DNA of 64,000 nucleotides from NCBI GenBank assembly GCA_003344405.1, contig NOWV01000005.1:496001-560000 (forward strand), written 5' to 3'. The notes under the pieces are model-generated. The model was not told where the DNA came from and made no database searches. It saw only the letters and a list, made by a program, of their open reading frames with translations. The stretch is from Trichoplax sp. H2 (lineage: Eukaryota; Placozoa; Uniplacotomia; Trichoplacea). Every line of letters starts with the position of its first letter. Within the stretch, counting starts at the first letter, position 1. The translations under genes and the position numbers were made by a program. This document shows, piece by piece, positions 11,414 through 24,374 of this stretch.

Positions 11414-12349
11414 GTCGCTTGCAGTTATAATAAGTTGGCGCTACTGGCTACTGCTACTGTACTAGATGGGGTTCTACGTATGTAGTAGTTTCGTGAATGA
11501 GTTCCTTACTTTATATACTGTACTGCTGTAAACCGTACCGTACTGAGTGATTTTATTGGATCATAAGGAATAATCGTTCGCATTAATAATGTCATCTATA
11601 GCGACAACTTTTTACTTTAAATAGTAGGAAAATATCGTCCTTAGACATGACATCATTTTTGATTGGCGTTTTACACACTTAGAGTGGCAAATAAAATTCC
11701 TATAGGTGACATCCTTTTTGTACACTTTGGAGTATTTTTTTTTAGTTATCTTCGATAGAGTATTTAATTCTTACTCGTTGCTCTATTATTGACTGGGTAG
11801 TATAAGAATAGTTATGCAAAAAAGTTGTCACCCTTTGGTTCTATCCAATTTGCCAATGAAGCAAGTACCGCATCATATTGTGTTTTCTGCTAATTAATAA
11901 GTCGCTACAAAACACTCCTGACTATGGCTATTTTATCGATACTGTACCTAAATAAGCAATGATTTGCATAGAAATCTTATACCTCCATTAGTAAAGTTGA
12001 CTCTAGAGCATCGTCTTGTTCAGCCTACCTTTACTATTAGCACTACTGCACTCAGTACCGTATGGTACAGCTTACAGCAGGGATCATCACGCACATGACA
12101 CGATCAGTGTGCATGTGCAAACGGCTGCAGCTCCTCTCCTTTCTCGTTAAGACTCCAAGCCGCCTTCGTCTGAAGGAGAATATGCCAAGTTGCCATCTAA
12201 GCCTATCTTCCATGTAGAAGTGAAACAATTGCAATATAATTCCATCCTAATTTGTGGTAGATAGTAAATCCTTATGCAAGATGACAACGATTGCACTCGT
12301 TAATCTTAAAATGAAAGCATGCAATTTATCGGGTCGTGGTGGATCGTCC
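11414..12349. promoter_or_regulatory. divergent 5' region shared by CIAO2B and OXA1L
   Basis: About 940 bases separate the CIAO2B and OXA1L start codons, transcribed away from each other, so any promoters lie here. TACTGTAC-type words are frequent near 11450-11550. No TATA box or named factor site is claimed. Short open frames on the minus strand at 12052-12468 have no splice or homology support. Confidence 0.5.
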
Positions 12350-14133
12350 ATGGCACGTCTGTTGCAGGTAGCAGTGCATGATTTAATAGAAGACATACTG
12401 TTTACAGTAGAAGTATAGAGAAGATAGAAATTGATTAAGGATATTACATATCGTAGAATCAACGACAACCAATTTAATTTGTTGATAGATGTATAGTATG
12501 CTAATAAATGATGGAATGATAATAGAGGGATGTAGTTGGTTCTATGATATCGTACTAAGGCGTTACAAATTTCATTCTTAACCAGGGAAGACGAACATTG
12601 ACCAGCCTTGTTGCACGTTCACATCTTCGTAGTTGCTCTAGAGCTCCACTGTCTTGCAATCAATCTCATCACAATAATTTACCTCATCATCATAATATTA
12701 GTAATAACTTCATCAATCAATCATTGCCCATGACTGGTCTCAGTTTTTGTAGATATCAATCTAATATTCCCAATAACGATGAATTTATTCAAGATCAAGC
12801 TGCTACAGCCAATAGTGTGGAGTCGTCGATGAGTACGCCAATATCGACATCCGATCTATTATCGGATGCTGCCTTCCATGTAAATGATACTCATGTTGGT
12901 CAAACGTTAGCGGATTTAGGTTTAGGTGGCTATACACCTATTGGGTTATTGCAACATGCCATCGATAGCTTGCACTCTTATGTTGGATTACCGTGGTGGG
13001 GATCAATTATGGTGGCTACAGCTATTTTACGTGCTTTAACACTACCTCTAGTAGTACGATCCTATCGTAACTCGGCTAGAATGAATAATATCTCACCTAC
13101 TGTTAGCAGATTGATGAATAAGATGAGGGCAGCTCCGACTCAGCAAGAAGCTGCTTTGTATTCGCAAGAACTTAGGCTACTATTCCAAAAACATAATTGC
13201 AATCCTTTCAAAAGTCTTATTTCTCCTTTATTGCAAGTCCCTGTATTCATCTCCTTCTTTTTAGGCTTACGTCGAATGTGCACAGCACCGCTGGAAAGTA
13301 TGAAAGATGGCGGAATGTATTGGTTTACTGATTTAACTGCTGCTGATCCATATTATGTCCTACCTGTATTATCGTGTGTGACGATGCTTCTGACCTTAGA
13401 GGTATAACTTGAACATATCTCACAGCATACAACATCAAATCATTTCTACACTGCACTCGTTTAACTTTGTAAGAGAATAATGGCCAATCTTTATTTACTC
13501 TATACCCTACAGTTAGGTACCGAAGTCGGAGCCCGTAATTCTGGAATGCAACAACAAGCAACAATGAAAGTTATGAAGATAGTCTTTCGATTCCTAGCTA
13601 TTGGAATGTTGCCCGTTACAGCTCAATTTCCTACCGTAATTAATTAATACTTACTGGTATATTTAATTATGGTTCACTACTACCACGTTATTAACCATTT
13701 TTAAATCCCTACGCTGTTGCCTAGGCTATATTCTGTTACTGGTTGACATCAAATAGCTGTTCAATGTTACAAATGGTAATCTTAAATACTCCAAGAATTC
13801 GTAAATCCTTTGGTATACCAGAACTAATAAAAGTTGAACCTCCTCCGGAAGAAAGTAAGGATAAAGGCATTGCCAGCAATTTTAAAACCGGTAAGCTAGC
13901 CGTGCTATATCATATGCTTATGTCTAGTTTTAACGACAAACTATAGTACATCAAGACTACGCAATTAATATTTTAATATATATGGTACAGCTTATAATGC
14001 TGCAAAACAGAGAACGGTTGTAGAGCAACAGCGAAAATCACGAGAAAAAGCGTATAAGCAAGCACTAAATGTATCAGCGCAAGACCTCGTTAAGCAAAAT
14101 CCTAGACATAAGAAAAAAAAGAATAAACGCTAG
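12350..14133 (+). CDS. OXA1L: mitochondrial inner-membrane insertase OXA1L
   Basis: Five coding exons: 12350-12367, 12586-13401, 13513-13635, 13725-13890, 13991-14133; 421 residues (human about 435). Known role: YidC/Oxa1-family insertase that places mitochondrially made and some imported proteins into the inner membrane. The first exon is only 18 bases (MARLLQ); it is in phase with GRRTLTSLVARSHLRS, giving an Arg-rich, acid-free leader typical of matrix targeting. The Oxa1 core follows: TM near residues 139-165 (GLPWWGSIMVATAILRALTL), TM near 223 (LLQVPVFISFFLGLRRM), TM near 260 (PYYVLPVLSCVTMLL), and the last TM pair in exons 3-4 ending FPTAIFCYWLTSN. The C terminus is long and basic, ending KKKKNKR, as in members that dock on the mitoribosome. 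Starting inside exon 2 would lose the Met, so the micro-exon is preferred. Confidence 0.93.
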
Positions 14134-14987
14134 GCGTGAGGAAACTTGCCTATAATGCCTCTACAATATTAATACTTTCTTCGTCAGGTTCACTCTGTAA
14201 TATTGCTATCAAAGCAGATATATGCTATTATTCTTTCTGTAATTTTGGATTAATAAGTTTATGATAAACCTTTACCTGACTATCCGATGTAATGAATGCA
14301 AGATAATAACTTAATGTTCATAATAATAAAAGTCATACGCTATAGGGTTAAGTTCTTTCTTTAACTTTATAACTTTTTAATATAAACAAAATTTTGAAAG
14401 TCTTTGCTATTGTCATGGCGTACTGTGTAGTCCAATTATGTCAACGCTTGCATGAAAAGCTTAGCAATTATTTAGAAATCAGTATCTCTATGTTGTTTCA
14501 TCCATGAGTTGCATATCAATGGAAAGTATTTATTGCATCTGAATTTTATCTCGAAATTGATTTATACCGTGCTTTAGCACCAATAGATCTATGGATTTGG
14601 ATTAGCCCTTTTTATTTTAGATTTTTATCGAAACTAAACTTCAGAAATGATATCCAACTATTCATTCAGGGAAATTAACAAATTTTCGTTCTGATTATCT
14701 ACAGACATAAATGGAACTATAGCAAGTCACGTAGACTAAGAATATCAAATAGTATATGTTCATCAAAAAATTATTATCGTGAGAATACTTCAAGAAGATA
14801 AACCTTCAATGGAACTAACATGATGTCTTCTGTAAAGATTACATGAGTCGATGCGATACATTTTAAAATATTAAAATGGGAAATTGCGGTTAACAATATC
14901 GCAGTCCTGCTTAAACTTGTATGTAACAAGTTCATAACAGAACATTTGCTCTATACACAACATTAATAGCAAATTTATTAAATAGAA
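14134..14987. other. convergent intergenic region, OXA1L / TTC5
   Basis: AT-rich 3' flanks of two converging genes. No further gene, repeat or RNA recognised. Confidence 0.55.
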
Positions 14988-17900
14988 TCACTCGCTTTTG
15001 GAAGTAATTGATAAAAACATTGGAGAGAGGCTGTTTCTATGCAGTTTTTTACCATTCACTACCATGACAACTGGATTTTCTACACGAACCCCTACAAATT
15101 TAAAATGCTAATAACAAAAAATAAATATTTTAAATCGATGAAATTGTGTAGAAAATAAAAAGGAATAACGTTACAAATCCTGCATACCTGCTCGCGAAAA
15201 CTAAAATCATTAGTCTGGACGTATGGTTCCGGTATAGCAACTGCATCCCCAATGTTGAATGATGCATTTGATGCCAGATTATATACAGACACGGCCACGA
15301 TATCGCACTCAGAATCAGCCATAATAAATACACTATCAAAACAGTTAAAGTAAATTTACTTAACTAAAAATGGTAACGTTAGACATTATATAAATATCGT
15401 GAATAGAAATTTTACTTGTAAACTTACTAAGGAACCGGTTCAATATACGATATTATCCCTAATATTTTACCAGAAATTACTGTTTCGTTGTTAATACCAG
15501 GACGTATACCAGATATGGGAATATGATTTAACTTAATTGTTTTTCCAGATGGGCTACTATAATTGCCACCTGCGAAAGGACCGAGGCTTTTCTCGGTCAA
15601 AGACTGGAGCATCGCGGCTAACCTTTTTTGCTTAATTTTACCCTACCAATTTAAGTATCGATATCGTTAATAATACGAGTACGATTTTGTAATATTGCGA
15701 ATAAATTGAAAAACAAAACAATCAGGTCAATGAATTAGCACTATATTATAAATACCTTGGTCTCAATAAATTCCATAATTTTCTTAAGATACGATGTTAT
15801 GTCTTCCAAACGCTCTTTACATTGAGTCCACGTTGGTTCTAATTGTAAAGCGCGATCGTATCCTTCCATGGCTTTTTGATACTCCTCTTGATATTTATAT
15901 ACCTATAGGTAAGCCAATGTTAATTGCTATTTGTATCAATTAAGATTAATGAAGGTTTAGACATAGCTTAACAAAGCATAAATCAAGCTTACAGTTGCTC
16001 TATTAAAATGTAAATCCGAGCAGAGGGCCGTTGATGAATCTTTATCCTTAAAATAGTGAAATGATTGCATACGAAAAGTAAGAAAAGATATATTTCTAAT
16101 TAAAGGAATGGATAGTCCGATATTTTCATATTTCATGTTTTATTGAGTACGGTAATTTTTAGCAACATCGCATGCTTAGCATTTAATTATGTATGCTACA
16201 TACAGCTTGAGAATATGAGCTTAATGACTGCTGTAGTATTTTCGGTGATTGGCCACCAGCAAAAAAGCGAGCAAGATAGGCGTTACCAAGTACGACTAGA
16301 GCGGTAGTAAATTACGATTCGATTTAAATTTTTTCAGAAGAGTCAAACATACGCGTATATATTTATGCTATAACGTACGCCATGAGTTGCCATCGGAGAC
16401 ATCAAGAGAAACTGCCTCTTTTGCAATATCGACAGATTCGCAAATATTTTTAAATTTTTCCGAGGTATCTATAAGGACAAAATTTATCCATTGTTATCGT
16501 ATTAACAGGGTTGTAATTTCGTTCTAAAATACTAAAATCGTAGTTCGATAATACTACATTGTTTCCTTTAGATACTTAGCTACTTACCACTGCCCAGCTG
16601 CCTCAGTACCATTGAGTATCTTCGTAGAGAATCTTTGTTCCTAGACTACATGCGCATTTATAGAGGTGACATAAAGTATACACAAATTGATGTAAGTCAA
16701 AAAGTTTTTAAATTGTAAGCAACACCTGCGAGTGAATATCGTAGAATCTGTGCACAATATGTTTATAGATAATAACACAATGTTTATTCTTAATTAAGAT
16801 ACTATAAATTAGATATGATTACTCACTCTCGTTATCGCATCATTAAAACAATTTTTAGCAGCCTCCATATTTTTTTTCTTCCAATAACATTCTCCTAAAT
16901 TATTCCAAGCATCGATACTGGTGGGATCTAATTTAACAGCTAAAGATGAAGCTTTTTCAGCTTCGTCACTATAATCGGGCAACACATTGAGAGCTTTGCC
17001 TTTAATGTAACTACATTTAAATTTATATTCTTTCGATTGCAGTCTAAAGTCGGTTTGCTCTAATTGATTGAATTTATAAAGAAAGAAATATAACGTTACC
17101 TCATTAGTTTAATTAAACGTTGCAAAAAAGTTTGTTACAGTTTAGAATATACAAATTATGGCATCAATGACGACTTTACCAAGTTATTCGACAGTTACCT
17201 TGAATCTGATCGATAATTGCTATAAGAGCAGACATCTTTTCTCGGAGCATAGAATACTTTTTATCCGAGAGCTTAACGGGATATAGCTCAAAGAAGTGGT
17301 CTCTCATATGATATAATTCCTGCAAAGATTTCTAAAAGTTCCAGGTAAAGCATTAGCTGGATATTTAGATTTAACATTGAGAGTAAAATTAAATTTTTAT
17401 CAACATTTTTTGATTTATATTTTAATAAAATTGGATTTCAATAATTCGTAAAGAGTACTTCTAAATCTAGCTATACACAGTAAACTATTGCCTATAGCCT
17501 TATTGATCGTTGTTGATAAATTCAATAACAAAATGCTATAAAGAATTCTTGACATTATTTGTAATCATAATGCCGTATCAGTATGTAGAAGAAAACGTAA
17601 CAGTGTTCCTTAATCTGGAACACTAATATAATATGATAAACAAACCATCGTTGATAGTGGGTAAGGATGCGAAAGGATATGCTGATTAACAGTCTATGGT
17701 CCATAGCGAATAGCTTGAAGTTTTTACGAGTAAAATACTAGTTACAAATACTACCGGTGTAACAGTTATTTTTAATAAGTTCAGTTTTAATATTAATTAC
17801 GTATGTATTTCATCATTAAACTGTTCAGTACCAATGTGATTTGAATTTGACACTAATCATACTGCACAAAAAATACCATTAATTTAACATTACTCACAAT

Positions 17901-18269
17901 TTACAAAAGCCTACAAGCTATCGTAGGCTTATAAAATCATTCTTAAGCGTATTGATATATTATGCGATGATACGTTACTTTGGCGACTACTCGCCCATAA
18001 GCAATTGCCCGGTTAACTTGTAAATTTGACGTCTTACACAACGTTATTATTTTTCTCCTCAATCCTATTCGCTACTTCAATATCTACTAAGGCAGTCATG
18101 ACTGGTATCAACGTGTGTTGTTAATTCACTTAGGAAAACTTAACAAGACTGATAGTGGGCATTAGAGTAAGACGACGACATTGAATTGATACAATTTAAA
18201 TTTAGCCATCATCTATACCTCAGCAGTTTCTAATTTCTGGCTAAATTGTTTTTCATCAAATTCAGCCAT
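14988..18269 (-). CDS. TTC5: tetratricopeptide repeat protein 5 (STRAP, p300 cofactor)
   Basis: Eleven coding exons in transcript order: 18219-18269, 17199-17319, 16827-17059, 16588-16645, 16379-16468, 16204-16295, 15993-16046, 15756-15902, 15428-15642, 15188-15332, 14988-15107. The total is 441 residues (human 440) and all phases close. Known roles: stress-responsive p53/p300 cofactor, and in vertebrates the factor that recognises the nascent tubulin N terminus during tubulin autoregulation. Seen: TPR helices from about residue 70 (KGKALNVLPDYSDEAEKA; LDPTSIDAWNNLGECYWKKK; SWLVLGNAYLARFF; YQKAMEGYDRALQLEPTW), a linker, then the C-terminal OB-fold with SGIRPGINNETVISGKILG, GDAVAIPEPYV and VRVENPVVMVVNGKK. 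The start ATG gives MAEFDEKQFSQ. The 5' end is divergent from the CNBD1-like gene. Confidence 0.95.
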
Positions 18270-19800
18270 GGTTGAAATCGATTCAATCCTATCAAAATGA
18301 AAGGCAAATCATCAGGTAACATGGATAATCCATATTACGTATTAGATCATGACTCTATCGCTCGATGTATCTATACTACCTCCAAATATTGCCGCAGCAA
18401 TCGCGATCGCAGAATTCTTCTTCAGGTAGTGCCGATGCTTTTCAATTCGTGATGGCTTGCAATGCTCTGTTTACCTAAATATGTCCCAAATTCGTCCTAA
18501 TTTTTGTTGACTGCATACTATTGCCACAATGGCATGTAAGGGTACCAAGATAGACTTTATTATGGCGTAGATACTGAGTCCAAGTCAGTCTATACTGAAC
18601 GCTGCACTGTTCAGCGTCCACGATTGTAGGCAGTCGATGGTCTACGAGGTACGGTTGAGTAAACTGTACCAAAGTAGAGAACATAATATAGACTACAGTA
18701 TAGAAAGAGGAAAGAACAGATGACACTGTATGAACAACTTCTCTGGTACTGTATCGAACAGTACAGTACATTAGTATGACTTCAGCTTGAGGCGTATTTT
18801 AATATGGCAGTTATGCAGGGACTACTCGAAAGAAGAGAAAGTAGTTCTTTCGAGTAGTCCCTGCAGTATACTACACTATACCATGCTGCTCATCGTAGCA
18901 ATACTGTAGAGCCTTGTCGCATTCATGTATAGATTACATTTGAATCCATACTCCGTGTTGGAATCTCCCCTGCAATCAAGGATGTCGATACAGTTTGCAG
19001 AGCCAGAGCATCGCCTAGCTATAGGACTGCTCAAAGGGGTTGAAAGCTTTCATGGCATTTATTAACTTACGATCATCACTGCACTACTTTATGGCAATGC
19101 TAGCCCATGTGAGCATGTTTGAGACACATATTCCAAGTAATTAACGCAATTATGGATAGCACTGCACCCCATGTACCGAATATTAACTCATATAGGGCAG
19201 TATTTCATATCTCCCTTACCTTAATGTTGTAACTCAATACAGTATAGGAAAAAATATCATCTCTCCAAATGAATAAAGAGAATAGTCATGGCTAGCAATT
19301 ATCAATAAAGCTACTGTCCATTGCCACAGTAGGCTATTCATGAATGCATATCAACGAATCAATAAATAGACTATACATTAATATGTTGACATATTATTAC
19401 TATTCTCTATTCGAACAATTTTACTGTTTTCCATCAGTAGCACCATTACCGATGTTGCTATATCAAAGCTTATCCTAGACCTGCAGGGTGTTGCCATAGC
19501 AACGACGAGATACGCATATCGTCGCCAATCGTATATTACATTATTGTATCATCTACATTGGATCAGTTATGAACATGTCATAGAAATATAGAATACATAC
19601 TGTGTTATTCTATTCCATTTATACAGGAATAAATCCATTTTTAGCTCATCTACATTTTACTTTAATCAGTAAAGCGTTTAAGCGATTAAACTAGCTATAT
19701 TTAAGACGTACAATACTGTAGATATTATTAAGATAACATTAGCATACTCGTCCATTTGGAGAGAGATAGTTTTGTGTTATGCATAGTTAGTCAATCAAAA
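18270..19800. promoter_or_regulatory. divergent 5' region, TTC5 / CNBD1-like
   Basis: About 1.5 kb between two divergent start codons. It contains GTAC/TACTGTA-rich DNA (18540-18900) and a perfect hairpin at 18814-18865. An open minus frame at 18475-18771 is low-complexity translation of TACTGTAC words and is not called as a gene. Confidence 0.5.
18814..18865. mobile_element. MITE-like hairpin, copy B (21-bp perfect arms)
   Basis: Perfect 21-base arms (18814-18834 and 18845-18865) around a 10-base purine loop; ends TGCAGGGACTACT. The same ends are present at 9752-9836. Total length is only 52 bases, so it is non-autonomous or a minimal remnant; flanking target duplications are not clear. Confidence 0.6.
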
Positions 19801-22800
19801 ATGGCTCTAGTTAAAGTTTCTAAGAAAGAAACCGCTTGGGCTGGTAGGCGAGCAAAAACGACTCATTTTAAAGGTAAGCCAAGAATAAACTTATCTCATT
19901 AAGCAAAAGTATTTTTTAAACACCAGTCGATAATATTAATATACGTACATGAATTAGCAGAATAATAGTAAGAATTACTAGTAGTTGAAAAATTATTGCA
20001 TTACTCTTGTCGTCTTGTAATGCGTGAACAAACTACTGTCTAGTAATTAGTGATCTCATTAAATGTATATTAAATTAAAAAATGCATTCATTTATTACGT
20101 TTGCTTCTATCAATGCGACATCAACTTCATAATCTAAAAACTGATAGTAAATATTTTATTAGTACATTAGAATAGCAACAGGTTGTAAATTTCACGCTTT
20201 AAAATAAATATAAGAACGAGTATGATAGGCGTAAAGACTTGCATGATTACTAGCAATCATGTCAAATCCGATATTATGCAATAATAACACGAACATAAAA
20301 TCAAGAATGGATTTTTTTTACTGTAATAAAGTAGCAATAAGTTGTGCTTTCAATCATTCAGTAAATTAAAATAAATAAATGATAATAAATTTATGATCTA
20401 AGAGTTATCATAGCGTAAATCCGATGATGCGCAAGATAACAGACATTTAAAATTAAAAGTTCTTCTAAGTCGGAGTAGCACCAGGTTGCATATTCAACTC
20501 TCGAAAATGTTAAAGTAGAGAAAGTATCATTTAAAACTACGGTATATGAATCGTCATGGACTGTACTAAAGATATGTTGTCAGAATGTGTAGTAGAATCA
20601 ATGTACGCGTAGGTTAAGAAGCAGCAATTATGACAACCTTAACTAATGCATTTTAATATTGGTTAACCACGTTATTTTTTTCTAATTTACAAAGACCAAT
20701 TTTTATACAACGCATCATTTTACAATACCTCATTATCAATTATATTTTTATTACCGGCATATATAAAACTTTATGTATTAGTCCGTGAACGATCAAATTA
20801 TGAAATCAATTATGCCAATTTGGTCGAATTACTTAATCTAGAGGGATTAAAATCAAGGTAAGTTTAGGCCAGTAGGCATTGCTATTCTTAATTAAATTAA
20901 TACTGTTTAACATTTCATAATAGCATTAAACATTTTGATTCTTATCGTAAAGAGATCGAGAGATAACCCCAGAAGCTCATCAGGAGTTTATGAAACGCTA
21001 CCGTACCATCTTTCAAAAACCAGTGCTAGCAGATGAAATCTTAAAAAATGATAAAAAGTATAAATTTCTCTTCATTTTTTATTGTCTAAATTTAATGAAG
21101 CATTGACATTCTTACACAATTTTAATTATAGTGACGATCAAGCTTCCACAAAGTCCGATTCAGTGCAATCAACAGGTAAAAAATCTTATATGTTATATTG
21201 TCAGAAATGATCGATTAGAGTTAATCAGTAGGACATACTGTCAATACTTATTGCCTAAAATTAGTAATCATATTGCTGAACTACATTTTGTAACGCATAG
21301 GGATTCCAAGTGCACTACCCCCAATACGAAGAACTATGACTGCTCCACAGCCCATGGACCATAACATTTCACATTTCACTAAAAATTTACATCGTCAACG
21401 ATTAATGATAAATCCTGAAGCGCTATTTTTGGAAAGAATTAAAAATCTAAAGAAATTAGTGAAAATTACGTAAGTTACCGCGTAATTGACGTTTTTATTC
21501 TTCGATTCATTCTGATTACATAATTTTGTTAACACATAATCATCATTTCAATTAAACGTGCAGTTAGCATAGCATACTAACCTTATTCCTAAAATATAAT
21601 GATTTTATGAATAAGAAATTATTGCATAACAGCATTATTTGCAATTCTACTTATGGACTGGTATTGAAAATGTTTCTGCTATACTAATTTCTACATAATC
21701 TTAATTTTAAAATAGACCTTATGAAAGAACTAGAGAACAACGAATAATAATATATCAACATCTAAGGCACATGTCATCACTAAAATCGCAAATTCCATTG
21801 AATATTTTAAAAGAATTAGCAGCTACAATTCAATACGAAAAATGGCCTGATGTTGGCTACACAGGTAAAGAAGTGAATGATATCTTTACTACAGCTATAA
21901 TTTCTGAATCAAAACAGCTAACGATATCAATATTGCTGAAATTATTTATTTTCAACTCAAAACTTAAAATCTGCTTTGTTTTGGACTTCAAGCATTTGCC
22001 AATAATTGCCTTTACTTCATCCTTCGTGGAAAAGTTATACCAAATCTTGAAGCACAAGAATCTTACTTTAATTTATTATTAAGCAATTTCTCGCATCGAT
22101 CATCAAATACACCAACACTATTTCAGTTAAAGCGATCAGCAACATCTGGCGACTTTAGTATAATATCTGATACATCTGATGATGACGGTATTCATGGCGA
22201 TCGCAATTCCGAAGTCGTATCTGCTGCTTCAACAGATCGCTACAGCCAAGCTAGAAGCCGAGCATCATTAACCTTTACATTCGGTCAAGATTATAATCAA
22301 GATGAATCAGAAAATACGTTTGAAGAAGTAAATAATCAGCAGGTAAGTGATAAATGGGAATAAAATTGTACTAAAAATTCGTAATGTAATTTGAAGCAAA
22401 ATTAGATTTATAATTTCGTTCTTGAATATTATCATTCAGGAATTGACTGCTGGCGATACGTTTGGTACAGTGGAAATAGAAGATAAACCAAACTATACAA
22501 AGTAAATTGTACTTTGAAATTGTGTATCAGATATTGAATCAAATTTTAATTAGTGAATATGCGTTTTGGATCTTATAGAATACTGGCGGTCACTATACAA
22601 GAGCCGAGTGAATTTCTTCGAATATCTATCGATGATTATAAGCGAATAAAAGTGGTAAAAATTGTGACAGTCGAATTTACACTTAATAAATTACGTATTT
22701 AAATGATTTCCCATTTTAAACCTTCTTGCCCTAGCAATTTGAGGAACAAGATTTCAAAAATAAATTTGAATTGTTGCGTGGATGTCTCCTCTTTTCAAGT

Positions 22801-24374
22801 TGGCCGAAAAGTACACTATCAAGATTGTCTAAGTTAATCATTTGGAGGACTTTTCCTCCAGGAACAGGTATTACAAACAAATAGTTAATGATCATTAGTA
22901 AAGATAAATTACTGACCTTTGCATAGTCGCTATCTAAAGTGATCACGTAGAAGCTACTTACTGTTCTTGTGTACATAACTCACTGATTTTTTATTACTTT
23001 ATTTGATCAATCAGTCCTTGTTCGAGAAGGAGAGCAAAACCGCAGTATTATATTTCTCAAGAAAGGGCAATGTCAAGTGTATCGTCAGATTAGGGTTCCC
23101 TATATGGCATCCATGACGGAAATGGTAGAGAATGACTCTAATTATATATTTATCAAATCAATTGTTTACTCTTGCTATATCTGTGTATTTCAAAGATACG
23201 ATGCTAGCCATATATCGCAAATAATCATATCTATATCGGATTTATGGCGTACTTTAAGCCCTCGTTATAACAGCCAACATTCTCTGTTTTATCGTTTTTA
23301 TTACACTAGTAACTCTAAGCCAATAAAAGATGTAATCTTAGTACTGTGTATTTTCCTAAATTAAACTTGCCTCAGGTCGTCTATTTAAGATATCGATTCG
23401 TTTTATGAATAGCATATTAGTATCGATTTATGCCATATGATTTAAATTTTTAATCTGTATAACTCAATTATGCTGTTTCATTTTTACTTGCAATGATCCT
23501 AATAACAATTAACGTTTTCTGTTATTAAGGCAACACGAAGTAAGAAAGTGCCTATGGGAGTATTGCAGCCCGGAGCTTATTTTGGAAATTTAAGTGTACT
23601 GAGTCATAAATCGGAGATTTATACTATTGTTGCCGCGACTGAAATAGAAGCAGGATTATTAACCAAAACTAGAATTAATAGTAAGATTCGCTATATACTT
23701 CCAAACTTTATTACTTATCTATTCTCTTTAGACACGATATCATAATCTAAAGACATTAGTAAACAATGGATATCTATTTTATAAAAAATTCTCATTTAAA
23801 TTTAAATAGAATTAGATAGTACAACAGCTGCCTTCCTTGAGCAATCAGAAGAATCAACTGGTATAGATCTGACTCAGGTAATACGATAAAATTATCAAAG
23901 TAAACTGATCGTTAAAGATAATTGAATTAAATGTGAGACCACTACTTATGACCACTAGGAGCTGAATTAAACGTAATGCTATTCCACAATTTCTATATTC
24001 ACGTTAATACTAAGCATCTCCTGCCACAATTTCGTATAATCATAATAGGAGGAAATTAATGAGAAGTATGTGAAGCGAGAGCTAGATCGAGAATGGACTC
24101 AATATAAGGTAAACATATATATAAATCTAATAAATTATACATTACAATGCTAAATACAATTAACATCCGTATTAACATTGCTTTTAGTAATTACTATGCT
24201 ATTATTCTCGTAACCACTTAGGAAGAAATTTTGGGAGAAGTATTACAGGATCATAGTATCCATCCGGGTACGGGAAAATGGAAATTTAAACCAGACGATA
24301 CAAAACTCAAACATTTATGGAATCACGATTGTGTTACTGATCGATTCATTAAAAATCGCAGTGTCACAAAATAA
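19801..24374 (+). CDS. CNBD1: cyclic nucleotide-binding-fold protein, CNBD1-like
   Basis: Fifteen coding exons: 19801-19873, 20782-20857, 20953-21057, 21132-21175, 21301-21469, 21716-21864, 21993-22342, 22440-22501, 22579-22654, 22735-22867, 23015-23124, 23530-23680, 23810-23877, 24049-24108, 24222-24374. Total 592 residues with all phases consistent. Seen: a basic N terminus; a segment LKKLVKITPYERTREQR that parallels the human CNBD1 pre-domain; a first cNMP-binding fold (CLYFILRGKVIP ... LTAGDTFGTVEIE) split by a roughly 100-residue Ser/Asp-rich insert encoded by the 350-base exon; and a second fold (WRTFPPGTVLVREGEQ ... LQPGAYFGNLSVL). In the second fold the phosphate-binding cassette reads FGNLSVL, lacking the Glu and downstream Arg that contact cyclic nucleotide, so ligand binding is doubtful. 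CNBD1 function is unknown; orthology is inferred from remembered human sequence. Confidence 0.82.

Noticed and set aside
12052-12468. Minus-strand frames upstream of OXA1L
   Set aside because: No family match; the stretch overlaps the OXA1L first exon and the divergent promoter region.
18475-18771. 98-codon minus frame
   Set aside because: Rich in VRYS/TVQY translation of GTAC/TACTGTA words; no splice context or homology.
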